Assembly: GCA_943736015.1 (NCBI GenBank)
Contig: OX031065.1
Coordinates: 46,602,992-46,666,991, forward strand
DNA from: Tridacna crocea
Lineage: Eukaryota > Mollusca > Bivalvia > Cardiida > Cardiidae
Direction: 5' to 3'
Length of the DNA: 64,000 bases
Below the pieces are notes generated by a model. It made no database searches and had not been told where the DNA came from. It saw only the letters and a list, made by a program, of their open reading frames with translations. The position numbers were made by a program, and so were the translations under genes. Below, in pieces: positions 33,433 through 44,365 of the stretch; position 1 is the stretch's first letter, and each line of letters starts with the position of its first letter.

Positions 33433-33680
33433 TTAAAGAGAGTAGTGTAACAGTATTGCCAAAACAGCTATTGAAAGGGCGTAGACAAAGACACTTCCAC
33501 TTTCTTCTGGTATATTGCACTTCCGGGTATCCAGTGAATAGTTCATCCTGTAGGTTGTGGTCAAAATCGCATCTCTTGCACCTTTCCACGCACCTGGTCC
33601 CATCAAGCGATATTGATAGGCTGTGCATGGTCCGAAGAAACAGTGATAAGCCAGTTTGGGGTCTGTGAACATCAGTTTGA
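33433..33680 (-). CDS. FMO: FMO-B exon 5
   Basis: 248 nt, open, nearly identical to FMO-A exon 5, ending in the hydrophobic tail VFVYALSIAVLAILLHYSL. Acceptor tttacag/TC. Reached in frame only if the exon 3 lesion is bypassed. Confidence 0.75.
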
Positions 33681-33689
33681 CTGTAAAAA

Positions 33690-34640
33690 TTTGAATTGTA
33701 AAATATATAAATAAGCTGTCATAATGTTTTTAAATCGTTTATCTATTGTTTTCCATGTGTTTTCCATTTCAAAAATAACTCGGAAATAAGCCACTTTTAT
33801 TTCTCTTCAGTATATCGTTGGGATGCAACTAAGATGAAAAACATTACAAACCCTTCATAATGTAACTTGTATTCCATCTTACTTCTGTTTATGGGCTACT
33901 CTTTGGCAAAAGGGGTTCAGTGCATCCTCGCAATGCGTTGTACTAAGTAAGTCTTCACATAATTATGAATCCACATGATTGTCACTTTAATCCAACATCC
34001 AGCTCAACCTGGATACATAATGGTCGTTTGAATTTTATAAAAATGACCAACGGCAAAACTATTTGGGGCAGCGCACTGCGCAGGCTATGGTTGATACTTT
34101 TTGCAGAAGAAAGTTTCATTAAGGCCTTTCCATGTCTTACACATCATAAACGATAAGTACCTTATGGATGACTAAATCGTAATAGTGCAATAGTTCAACT
34201 AGCCGCGTTGCCCTTAAAACAGCTGTCTTAAAAATTCATTCATCGAAAAAAAGAGTGGAGCCCGCTATTTGACCATCGAATACTTAAGAAAAAACCTCTT
34301 ATTCACAATATACCGGTTACAGCCAAAGTTAATGATATAAAGAATCTTAAGGGTAAACTCGTTAAATTATAAACTTGTAATTTTACCAACTAATTTCCAT
34401 TTTTATTTTCTGTATGCATTCAGAATTCCATATTTTTAAGAACATTTAAAGATAGCTTTCCATAGACCAAATCACTCAGAGTACATAGAGAATGATATAC
34501 TGAATTGCAAAAGAAACGTCTCAAACGATTACAGATTTTCAGACATGTATTTTGAAGTGGAAAAAAAAAAAAAAAATTCAATTCAATGTGCTTTACATCG
34601 TATGAAGGGAGGATTTATTGTATCTAAATTCTAAAGTCTT
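33690..34640. other. FMO-B intron 4, nothing recognised
   Basis: AT-rich with a poly-A run at 34561-34575. Confidence 0.5.
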
Positions 34641-34651
34641 ACTGAAATAGA

Positions 34652-35019
34652 GTGAAAATATTGCCGATGGTGTTCATGGGATGAAATAAATTTTGATCCT
34701 TCACCGAAAAAAACAAATATTATATTTATTTCATGCTGTTAACCCTTTCTGTAAGGAGTTTTATCAAAATCCAGTGCTGTTCTTTTCCGTTTTTCCCCGT
34801 GGCGTACCCCTCCCGCATAGCAACGTATTACAATATTACGTCAAGCGCGAGAAATGTAAGGTAAATGACGTCATATTTCCCATCTGCTTGTTAGGCACGC
34901 GCAATTTACCTAGGCAACAAGAACGAGAAAATCGGTATTTTTCACTGGTGGTACCAGTGTAAGATCGAAAAATATTTTCACTGCTATTTCTCGATATCCT
35001 ACCGGAAACCATGAAATAA
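34652..35019. mobile_element. Repeat with half palindrome, copy 3, abutting FMO-B exon 4
   Basis: Reverse-oriented match to 25005-25390 (CCCCGTGGCGTACCCCTCCC; GGCACGCGCAATTTACCTAG). It ends about 10 bp from the exon 4 splice donor at 35030. Confidence 0.65.
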
Positions 35020-35030
35020 ACTGGTGTTAC

Positions 35031-35196
35031 CTAGATTTGGTTTAGAGCCAGTGAGAACTGCTAGTTCATCCATAAAGGGTATGTAGTCCACTTGGATTGT
35101 GTGACGAGTGGACTGTACGTATCTGTTTGAAACCATTGCCTGTTTCAAACGAATATCCGCCCACATCTCGGGACTCTGCGGTAGTGTTACATCTCC
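35031..35196 (-). CDS. FMO: FMO-B exon 4
   Basis: 166 nt, open: GDVTLPQSPEMWADIRLKQ, then [20 protein letters not shown] and SKPNL, phase 1 out. The donor gtaac is followed only ~10 bp later by a repeat element ending near 35019. Confidence 0.75.
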
Positions 35197-35788
35197 CTAT
35201 ATATAAAATAGCATGTATTAATTTATCTTTCTGGGTAATTTTGTTTAAAACATGAAAGAGACAGTTACTTCTAAGTAAGCTAAACTCCAAACAATAATAA
35301 TTTCTTTTTTACACGAAGCTAAAAACTGAAAATGTATACACGTTTGTGTACTACGCAGTACCTCGCACTGTAGGAAGTTGGAAATTCCCTTCAGCTATAT
35401 ATTACGAATTGGTTTAACAAAATTGAGTGGCTATAGTATTAAGTGCCTTTAACTGTTACTCCGCCATGGCCAGCAACGATGAGTTTAGGATGTTGCGTAG
35501 ACTATTCAACCTTTGCAAGAAGGTAGTATTTCAGATTGCTCCATACTAATAGTAATTCAGATGACAAATTAAGGTGGCTAAAATTGAAAAATGGATATAT
35601 TTGTAAAAGGGGGAAAACAATCTAGAAAAAGTACATGACAGACTCTCTTCGTTTCGTCAATGCCTGCTTTAAACGTGACCCATCTCAGACACTTTTGTAT
35701 CAGGCACAGATAACTGTCTGACTGCAAGTCAAACAATTTTTGATCTCTTGAAGTTTACCGATTAGAATAAGGGGAAGTAACATTTTAA

Positions 35789-36009
35789 CTCTTTACCACA
35801 CAATTCCGACTTTTAACGACCCTGAGAAAGAAGCCTTTTGAAAACATTGTGGGAAAAGGAGAAAATGCTGGTAACCAGCATTTTCTCCTTTTCCCACGAT
35901 TTTTTCTATCCTTCACAAGGCAAATTTCAAATTTTTAGTCACCTTTAATTTGTCGTCTGCAAATGCTTTCAATTTGAACCAGTCTAAAATTTTGTCGTTT
36001 GGTAAAGAG
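35789..36009. mobile_element. TTAA-flanked palindromic MITE, 221 bp, insertion proven by paralogue
   Basis: FMO-A intron 3 reads CATTTTAATATGAAG. FMO-B has the same sequence with 221 bp plus a second TTAA inserted (TTAA 35785-35788 and 36010-36013). Ends CTCTTTACCA / TGGTAAAGAG. This defines the family boundaries. Confidence 0.95.
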
Positions 36010-36040
36010 TTAATATGAAGATGTTAAACCAATTATTTAC

Positions 36041-36578
36041 CTTGATAACCCTTGTTGCTAGTCTACACTGCATCTCACTTAATGGCATAATGGATCCCAA
36101 CGGTTGAAAACATCCTATGATAGCCAGTGTGTGCTTTTTCCGGATACATGTATTTGTAAAGATTCACCCTGTTGTCTTTTACCTCGGTAATGGATTTGTT
36201 CAAAAACGGAAATCCGAAAATGTACCCGGTCGCTGTCACTACAGCATCTACTTGCTCAAAAGTCCCGTCATCAAATACTACACCAGTTTCTGTGAATTCC
36301 CGGATGTCCGGTTTGACGATCACGTTGCCGGAAATGATACGATTCGGAAGTTCGTCATTGACTGTTGGATGCTGGGATAGCGGACTATGACTTGGTTGCA
36401 GCGAAAACTTTTTGTGGTTAAATCTATTGTTAAGTCTTTTCTTCAACTTTGCAGAAGCTCCAGGGATAGTTGTAGCCATAAATCTGTTGAATCTGTTGTT
36501 GAGAGCGATATCGCCAGGCTGACCTTGGTAACCAACACGATTAAAGATCCACGCACCTCGTCTTGTGCTCAGGTAAAC
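36041..36578 (-). pseudogene. FMO: FMO-B exon 3 with net 8-bp deletion
   Basis: 538 nt against 546 in FMO-A. Reads [14 protein letters not shown] to ATGYIFGFPFL normally, then changes frame at 36131-36144 and terminates at 36075. Downstream of the lesion the original frame still matches FMO-A up to the gtaaat donor, so the rest of the exon is preserved DNA. Confidence 0.85.
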
Positions 36579-36846
36579 CTTGACAGAAGATAAATGCACG
36601 AAATGTTTCTCTTTGTAGTAACAAATGAAAAGAGCGTTAAATAAAACTCTAAATTTAAAGATACAGTAACTGCAAAGCTGACCTCTTTTGGTTTTCAAAC
36701 TTTGCATAATATTGGTTTTAATATACATACAACTCTTCCATTCTTCAAGAAAATGAGATAATTAAGAGAGTGTGTGTGTGTGGTTTTTTTTTTTAAGATT
36801 CAATGGATGAATTAAATTTGACATTTTTACCCCGGCATATTGTTAC

Positions 36847-37146
36847 CTGTGAAGCAATTCGACTCAGTTCTACTGTGACGTCACCACCCGAATTTCCGAT
36901 CCCGACCACAACTACTCGCTTGTCCTCATACCCCTTATGGTCCTTATAGTCGTGTGAGTGAACTATCTTGCCTTGAAATTTGTCCATCCCAGCGAATTTC
37001 GGTATTTTCTTGTCCGCATGATGACCAGTACAAACGAGTACACCGTCGAAGGTATGAACTTCCGCTTTGTTCGATTTTAAGTTTTTCGTTGTCAGAAGCC
37101 ATCGTCCTGTCTTGCTATAATCGACAGCCTTGTCAACTTTGACAAC
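36847..37146 (-). CDS. FMO: FMO-B exon 2
   Basis: 300 nt, fully open. Begins VVKVDKAVDYSKTGRW and includes [24 protein letters not shown] and GIGNSGGD. Acceptor gcacag, donor CAG/gtaac. Confidence 0.8.
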
Positions 37147-37159
37147 CTGTGCAATGTCA

Positions 37160-37275
37160 TTATATTTAAGTCTTTACTAAATAATTCCAAGTCAGAATGA
37201 ACTTGAGTAGGTAGGCTTTTGAAAACATTGTAATAAGCATGTTTTCCTTTCTGAAAGATATTTTGTGCTCTTTCA
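37160..37275. mobile_element. Degenerate MITE fragment in FMO-B intron 1
   Basis: GGCTTTTGAAAACATTGTAA and TTTTGTGCTCTTTC recall the family; ends lost. Confidence 0.45.
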
Positions 37276-37689
37276 TATACATGTACATATCTTGTAGTTA
37301 GGAATATAGCTGATTAGCTTAACTATATGTTGTTTAGTGTAGAATTTACCATCGAAACAGGATTGACATGAAATCATCTGGCATAGGTAGACACATATAC
37401 GAGTACATTTCATTTAATATTTAAGCCACCGGCCCATAATGCAAAGGAATGACACACAAATAGTCAGACAGTGACAACTAAACTTCTCAAGAAAACTTGA
37501 GAAAAAAAATTTATTTGTCTTCTGAGAATAGAGTACATGCTCATGATCGTAAAATAACGAATAAGATCGACCCTTAGAACTTAAAAAAAAAAATTGGCGG
37601 ATCCAAGGACGATTCAAACTGCTGAAATATGAGATTTAAGATTGAAAATTTCAGCTTAGAAACGAGCCAATAAAAAATCCTAGACTTGA

Positions 37690-37895
37690 CACCTGCTACC
37701 CAAGTAACCTTCCCTTACTGGTAACCAAAAGGTCCTGAGTTCGATACCCGGGAGTGGGTGTCAACTCCTGTGATTTTTCATCGGACCACACGTTCAGCGC
37801 AAGTAGTGGTGTAGTTCCCAGGAAGCAGAATCGAGAGAGATTAGTATAAGTTGTAAGAACTTGTTTCTCAATCGATGTAAAATAAAGAATGTTTG
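37690..37895 (+). mobile_element. tRNA-derived SINE
   Basis: TACTGGTAACCAAAAGGTCC then B-box-like GAGTTCGATACCCGG and a non-tRNA body ending in AATAAAGAATG. Within FMO-B intron 1. Confidence 0.45.
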
Positions 37896-37995
37896 AACTA
37901 AGATTGAGGTTCCCATGTTGAATTAAAAGAGAAAAAAAAGGTTCACTGCATAAGGAAGCAGAGTTCTATTTCTAGGATAAAAAAGTATAATAATT

Positions 37996-38256
37996 GGAGT
38001 GCAACACGCGAAAAGGGTCATTCGGACATTTGCGTAAAGTGTCGTCTCTGATCAGCGTGTGCACTCCGCACAGGCTAATCCAAAACGACACTTTCCGATT
38101 TTATGTGATTTTCTGTTTTACGCAAGTCCACTGTAGCACAAAATCTAATGTAGTCGTAAAGTGCCGTCTCGGATTAGCCTGCGCGGACTGCGCAGGCTGA
38201 TCCGAGACGACACTTTACGCAAATGTCCGAATGCCCCTTTTCGCGTGTTGCACTCC
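37996..38256. mobile_element. Double-hairpin GC MITE, copy 2
   Basis: GGAGTGCAACACGCGAAAAG at both ends in inverted form. Second hairpin GCCTGCGCGGACTGCGCAGG near-perfect. Confidence 0.85.
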
Positions 38257-38259
38257 AAA

Positions 38260-39060
38260 TTATACTGTGTTGCCTGATCTAGATCCGAATAGCAAAAGAA
38301 AGCCGTGCTCTGCATCTGAAGTGATAACTTAACTCCTACAGAAGATCGTTTCTAAGCTGAAATGTTTTGAACAGATATCTAGAAATCTTTTGCAAAGCAG
38401 GTTGTGAATCACATAAAATGGAGTAAAAAGCATCTCAAGGTTCTGTTTTCTAGCCAATACCTATGAAAATATTCTTTCCTTAAATTTTCATTAAACTGCA
38501 TTAAAAATGAAATAAAATACACCTTCTATATCAAGAATACTTTGCTTCGGGCATTTTTGACACTTTTTATCAACATTCTTTACCAGTAGACAAACGCTTC
38601 CTCTTTCAATCATTCGATCTTGTGATGAGCATTTAAGATTCGCTATTGTGCTGTTTTTAGGTATGTGGCAAAAAAAATCTGGTTCTACGTCATGTAATAT
38701 CCATACATGACCGATACCAAATGCGCTTTACATAAAAGTTGACCCAGTTATGCCTCTCTACTTGATCCAATTGAAATAACGGATAGACCTTTACAGCACT
38801 TGATACAATTTGGCATGTAAATGGTGCAAAGTTGTAACCTTACAGCAAAAGTAGAAAAGTGTTAAGGTAATGTCGCACGAAGTCTGAAATTACATTGTAA
38901 TCTCAACGAACATATAAATACAACTGACAATAAAGAGAGATAAGTAGAAAAGGAAATTTCATTTCTGAATTATAACTGAAATATCTTCGGTAAAAGCAAA
39001 TTGTATACTGCAGGTAAAGAATAACTTTGCGAAGTCTTTTCAATTGATGTCCGCTATAGG
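38260..39060. other. FMO-B intron 1 remainder, nothing recognised
   Basis: AT-rich intronic DNA. Confidence 0.5.
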
Positions 39061-39119
39061 TAATAAAAACAGTATTTGTTCTCTTTAAAACTAAATAACT
39101 TTATAGAGAAAACCCTTAC

Positions 39120-39449
39120 CTCTGTATTAAACTGAATATATTTCCAAAGATCAAACTTGTCCGCATATAAGTGGAAGTATTTATCCACGTATCGATTATG
39201 CATATATATAGCAAACTCCTTTGGTGCGGGAAAATCGCTGTAACTTGTCATTTCCTTGGATGTGTTTATGACCGTCGACTTCATGACACAAGCCTGACCT
39301 TCCTCCACTTCTGGGGTATAATGCCATAGTCCTCCAATATAGTCTGTCCGCTCGAAACAAACCGGCAGAAGTCCTTCATCCAAACAGCATTTGATAGCAG
39401 GAAGCCCACTCGCCCCAGCTCCAATAACGGCCACGGTTTTGGAAGTCAT
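39120..39449 (-). CDS. FMO: FMO-B exon 1
   Basis: 330 nt, open, ATG at 39447-39449 aligned with FMO-A. An in-frame upstream ATG would add 20 residues, but homology begins at [15 protein letters not shown], so the internal ATG is chosen. Donor GAG/gtaag. Confidence 0.8.
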
Positions 39450-39495
39450 TTCAGTTTGTGTATTTGCAGGTGAAATTAATACGTACTTAATGTGT

Positions 39496-39545
39496 CCTAT
39501 ATAACTCACATTTGGCTGTTAGAGTCAGATAAATGCTGTCCTTAA
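39496..39545 (-). promoter_or_regulatory. Candidate FMO-B promoter-proximal block with TATA-like site
   Basis: A TATATA-like stretch (39499-39504) sits about 50 bp upstream of the ATG. Further out is the AGATAA...TGTCCTTAA block shared with FMO-A. Function is inferred only from position and paralogue conservation. Confidence 0.25.
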
Positions 39546-39549
39546 GGTG

Positions 39550-40040
39550 ACCCAGTTTAGATATGGCACGCGCTTGTCAATATTATGATCAAGGTACGTG
39601 TAACGAGCAATGTAAACCAGAAAAAATCAAAGGGCTGAAAGTACATTGGTTTTACTAGCACTTTAAATTTAAAAAAAAAAAAAGCTTTTTCTGGTCTAAA
39701 AATAAGAAAAACTTTTTAGATCGATTACATATATTTCTTTGTGTTTAATTTGAAAAAAAAAAAAAGTATTCAAGTTACGGGTATGAAACAGTTTTAAAAA
39801 AGTCACACGTTGCTATTATAAAAATAACACACCCGTAAGGCAGAAAGTTCTGTTCTTGATAACAAATGGGATTAGTGAATCGATGGCCAATCCCGGAGGA
39901 GCCACCATCCCAGCAACAAAGTTCGCAACAAAGGTACAAATTAGCAAATGTATGGCAGAAATACATCGAACGGGCATGATTCGATCTAGAACGCCCGGAC
40001 AAAAGGCCAACACTACGACCACTGACTTCAAGAGAAATCT
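39550..40040. other. No gene seen
   Basis: Opposite-strand ORFs at 39816-40047 overlap and have no motif. Confidence 0.4.
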
Positions 40041-40043
40041 TTT

Positions 40044-40370
40044 TTAGCTCAGTGGTTATGATATTGGTCTTTTAACCCTTTACTCCATAGATACTCATTT
40101 CTACGAATCGCTTGTAGGAGCCTTTGGAAAACATTGTGGCAAAAGGTGAAATTGCTCATGACGAGCAATTTCACCTTTTGCCACAATGTTTCCCACACTA
40201 TCAAAAGGTGTCATATACACGTATGAAACGGCTTCATCCTTGCTGTTATTTAGGGTCAAATAGAGATACCATAGAAATGCCTTATGGGGTAAAGGTTTAA
40301 ACCGCGATAAACGATGGTAGTTGTCCTCACGGGTTACGAATCCCGCCAGGTGCGGTTTGTTCTCGTATTT
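40044..40370 (+). mobile_element. tRNA-derived SINE head split by a MITE
   Basis: TTTAGCTCAGTGGTTATGAT (A-box side) lies left of the MITE 40076-40296, and GGGTTACGAATCCCGCC (B-box side) lies right. Joined across one TTAA they form a tRNA-like head. Confidence 0.5.
40076..40296. mobile_element. TTAA-flanked MITE, subfamily 2, 221 bp
   Basis: TTAA 40072-40075 and 40297-40300; core GTGGCAAAAGGTGAAATTGC / CACCTTTTGCCAC. Confidence 0.85.
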
Positions 40371-40609
40371 CAGAAATGCATTTGCTACGAACTTTCATGT
40401 TCGTAAGAAGACGAGAACGAATATTCAGCCAAAGCCAGAATTTACTATACGTTGTATTGGCATGTTATATTCTTCGAGGATTTGACCTGCCTCCCATGAT
40501 GCATCGCTATCCTGTACAGGATAAATATTAATACGCGGTGTGTAAACTAATACTCAGCGCTAATAAGTAGCAATGGAGGAGATGCTGTGAAAAAAAGTTT
40601 GTGTTTCGC

Positions 40610-40785
40610 TATTTTAGAATCGTTGTTGAAAGGTGAGCACTAAAATCACAGTATCTGTAAAAGCCGTATTTCCCCAAGTTCATAATCTGATTTTTAATTT
40701 AATCAGATAATGAACTTGGGGAAATACGGCTTTTACAGATACTGTGATTTTAGTGCTCACCTTTCAACAACGTTTCTAAAATAGA
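40610..40785. repeat. Long near-perfect hairpin
   Basis: Arms of ~85 bp (40610-40693, 40700-40785) including GGTGAGCACTAAAATCACAG and its complement, loop TTTAATTT-like. Only 1-3 mismatches by eye. Confidence 0.85.
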
Positions 40786-40799
40786 CTTTAAGGAAACCA

Positions 40800-41260
40800 G
40801 GATTTCAGCATTTTTCCCCACAGACTTATGAACAAGAAGTATCTGGACTTATAACGAAGTTATTGCCCAAGCCTGTAGGTGCTCTTTTTTATAAATGACA
40901 CAACGGTTGTTGTTTTGAAAAGTAGTTCAGTTGTGTACCCAGAATGCCCAGATCAGACAGGTTTAATCCTGAAAAATGTCAACTTGCGGAAGATAATGGA
41001 AACTACTATGCATTTGTAAATTTAAAAAGGGCGGGGGAAAAGATGGTGAACGGTAAGAATATAATGAGAAAAAGATTTCTTGTGTTATTATCCACTTCAT
41101 TTGATCTGATCCAGACCAAAACCATTTACATAAAATGATATTCTTTTATTACCCTCGGCATCGCTCGGCATTTTCCCGAATGGTCAGGGAAATATTTCCT
41201 ACGATATAGTCCGATCAACCTTCAACCCTTTCGCTGCTTATCGCGTCTCACGGACGTTTT
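40800..41260. other. No gene seen
   Basis: 64-codon ORF 40944-41138 without motif. Confidence 0.4.
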
Positions 41261-41267
41261 GCGGACA

Positions 41268-41345
41268 GCGTAGATCAAGATCAGACTGCACAGAACGTGC
41301 AGTCTGATCTTGGATCTACGCTGTCCGACCTGGAGAATTTTTTGT
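41268..41345. repeat. CAGACTGCAC palindrome, copy 1
   Basis: AGATCAGACTGCACAGAACG / TGCAGTCTGATCT. Related copies at 41540-41592, 59343-59390, 63640-63690. Confidence 0.7.
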
Positions 41346-41539
41346 CCAAAAGATCCCTTTGAAATAACAATTTTTTTGTGTTTTACTATCGAATTGAAAA
41401 TTTCATTTTTAGTTATTTAGCAGGATAAGACTTAACATGCTGGATAAGTTAATAAAATCTTTCCAGTCAATAGTTAAAATCAAATATTGTAAGTTAAGAG
41501 TTTCTTTACTTTTGGAAATATCTCCTTAACGGACAGTGT

Positions 41540-41592
41540 AGAACCAAGACCAGACTGCACGCAACGTGCAGTCTGGTCTTGATCTACTCTTA
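41540..41592. repeat. CAGACTGCAC palindrome, copy 2
   Basis: AAGACCAGACTGCACGCAAC / GTGCAGTCTGGTCTT, with matched C:G changes relative to copy 1. Confidence 0.7.
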
Positions 41593-41920
41593 CCGCAAAA
41601 GCGTCTTGAATGACGCTTTGTTGACAAACGATTCAACTCCCTTCCTGTGTATACCAGTGCCTTTCCGTCTATACATGATTTTCCAAATAACAGTTCTACT
41701 TATATGTCTGCTTATATATACAGCATAAAGATCAGGATCAGGTGAAATGAAGTAGGCAATTACAGTTCATTGCACCAAACTGTATATATATTAAATGAAT
41801 AAACATGTTTATATGGAACCAAACTGTGTTTGTATTAATGCATTACTCCATATATTGAACAAAAGAAGCATGGTATTGCTTCGGTTCATCAATATATTGA
41901 ACCAAACTATATGTGTATTA

Positions 41921-42545
41921 AAGAGGCAATAATACTCATTTTAAGCCAGTTTTAACTCATTTTGTTTTTATTTTATCAAAATATAGTCATTCTTATATAT
42001 CTATGCCAAATATTGCGCCTGACGATTGCAAGGTTGCTTAGATTACGCCTGATAGAAAATGCATTTCGCGGACTTGCGGCCTTCATTGTAAACAGACTGG
42101 TCGTTACCGAATTTTGAATCGGAGATTTTTGATATCCGTTATAACTCGGGTAGATTCGTATGATGATCATGCATACTGTAGCGTGACTATATTTGACCTT
42201 GGCCTTGATGCGGTAAATAAAGGAAAATGGATGCTTCTCTGTTGCAGCCTCTATTTTTAGACGGAGATCGAGGCCTATATGTAAATTACACCGTATCCGA
42301 CTCCAGGCGGAAACCAACGATAAATTTCCGTAAGTCACCGCCATTGTTTCCAGCTTCGATCGTCAGCCAGTTTTCTTCTGGCCAATTTTAGGTTTTTCAC
42401 ACAAACCCCGTGTTTCTTTTTTCATTTACACGATATATGTCAGTAATTTATCCTTGTGTACACAAAGGACAGATTTCTGTACCATTCTATTTTTCTCTTT
42501 GAAATTTAACAGCGTTTCTGCTCACCGGCTGTAGACAGGCATCTT
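41921..42545. mobile_element. 625-bp TA-flanked element, copy 2
   Basis: Inserted into a tandem unit: TA 41919-41920 and 42546-42547 flank it. Joining the flanks restores the repeat phrase. Confidence 0.8.
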
Positions 42546-43034
42546 TACTTCATTCGTCAAAATATGGAATCAAGGAAGTATGGTATTGTTTGGATTCATC
42601 AAATTGTTGAACCAAACTGTATTAATATCAATCCATTTGTCCAAAGAAGCATGGTATTGTTTTAATTCATCAAATTATGCAACCAAACTGTGTTTATATT
42701 AATGCATTTGTCTATATATTGAACCAAGGAAGCGTGGTATGGTTTGGATTCATCAAATTATTGAACCGAACTGTATTTGTGTTAATCATTTTTTTCTTAT
42801 ATTGAACCAAAGAACCATGATATACTTTCATTCAGACATAATATTTATCAAAAATTCCTTTTTATTATTCCAATCGAACTATTTATTGAACCAACTATTG
42901 TTATATCATACATAATTAAACATATATGGATCCAGCTCGACAACATATTATACGAAGTTTGCTTTGTGTTAAACCAATCGATAATGTATTACACCGCTCT
43001 ATCTTTATATTGATTCGCTCTACCTTTATATTGA

Positions 43035-43168
43035 TTCGTTTCGTTTCCCACAATGTTCTTTTTTTACCCCCTCAACCATTCAGATCAGCAATTAGTCTAC
43101 ATTTGATTCGTCATGTGCGAATGCTTTCCATTTGGACAAGTCTGAAATTTCATCATTTGGTACAGAGA
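43035..43168. mobile_element. TTAA MITE half copy
   Basis: TTCCCACAATG, then CATTTGATTCGTCATGTGCG and CATTTGGTACAGAG. Confidence 0.5.
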
Positions 43169-44365
43169 TGTGGGTTAGGCTGATTCTACATTCTTTGAAA
43201 GCACTGTAGGAGCAGTCGGCCAAGCCGATGTGTCGGCCAGAACGATTTGGCTGAGGACAATTTAGTCAGCCAAAAGCCTTCTGTGCAGTCTAATCTTGGA
43301 CCTTCACTGTCCGCGACTTTGGTACTCTTTTCGGCAATAGCAATATTTAAATGAAAATATTTGGATTTTCTGTTTTTTCTTCTTTTTTTAAGGAAAAGGG
43401 GCTGTTCAGTTATTTAGTGCTCTAAGGTTTAGGGGGGGGGGGGGGAATGCTTAATCATCATTTTCGGTCAAGCGCATCTTTTTTCCGGTGTTGGTATAAA
43501 AAAACGCCCCTGCTAGTAACGAGATAAAGACGAAACGAAGCAATATGTATACAGATTTGTTTAATATATAGATGAATCCAAACATTACCATGATTCTTTG
43601 GTTCAATATATGGACGCATGAAATAATGTAAAGACAGTTTGGTTTAATATAGTGATGAATCCAAGCAGTACCAGTCTTCTTTGGTTCAGTATATGAACGA
43701 ATGCATTAATATAAATACAGTTTGGTTCAATATATCGATGAACCAAAGCAATACCATGCTTCTTTCGTTCAGTATGTAGACGAATGCATCAATATCGTCT
43801 ATCGATATATTGATGAATTTAAGCAATACCATGCTTCTCTGGTTCAATATATGGACGAATGCATTGATATAAACACCGTTTGGTTCAATATATGGACGAA
43901 TGCATTGATATAAACCCAAGCAATACCATCACTCTTTGGTCCAATATATGGACGAATGGATGAATATAAATACAGTTTGGTTCCATATATTGATGAATTC
44001 AAGTAAAACCATGATTCTTTGGTCCAATATATGGACGAATGCTTTAATATAAATAGAGTTTGATTCAATATATTAATGATCCCAAGCAATACCATGCTTG
44101 TTTGGTTCAATATTTTGACAAATGCATTAATACATACACAGTTTGGTGCCATATAAACATGTTTCCATTTAATATATAGTTGTAATGAAACCATTTATTA
44201 CAACAACGCTGCAATGAATTGTGAAAGAACGATATAAGATAGCCATGGCTTTCCATATTGCGGGATATTTCTTTTTCTGTCATTCCTTTTATGTAACAAA
44301 CAGAATCTAACATTCGTGTTTATGTTTCATTATTTTTCTTAAACTCGTTGACTAAAATGAAAAAT

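Larger units (their letters stand above)
33433..39449 (-). pseudogene. FMO: FMO-B: frameshifted flavin-containing monooxygenase paralogue
   Basis: Exons (minus): 39449-39120, 37146-36847, 36578-36041, 35196-35031, 33680-33433. Exons 1, 2, 4 and 5 keep the frame, lengths, splice sites and motifs of FMO-A (GAGASG, FxGxxxHSxxY, GIGNSGGD, hydrophobic tail). Exon 3 is 538 nt instead of 546: around 36131-36144 there is a net loss of 8 nt relative to FMO-A, which shifts the frame after KYMYP and gives a stop at 36075-36077. The predicted product lacks the C-terminal ~170 residues. Splice sites look intact, so it may still be transcribed. It is the closest relative of FMO-A, so the duplication and then the lesion are recent. 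If an alternative isoform skips the lesion it could still code. Confidence 0.85.
41775..44170. repeat. Tandem ~85-bp repeats in inverted arrangement
   Basis: Units with ATTGAACCAAACTGTG and GAAGCATGGTATTG run on the plus strand at 41790-41918 and 42548-42905, and as reverse complements at 43555-44170. A unique ~650-bp centre lies between. Confidence 0.75.

Noticed and set aside
36117-36593. Plus-strand ORFs over FMO-B exon 3
   Set aside because: Antisense shadows; the same peptides appear opposite the other FMO copies.
43686-44194. Minus ORFs with repeated IHPYIEPN-like words
   Set aside because: Translation of the ~85-bp tandem repeat, not a gene.
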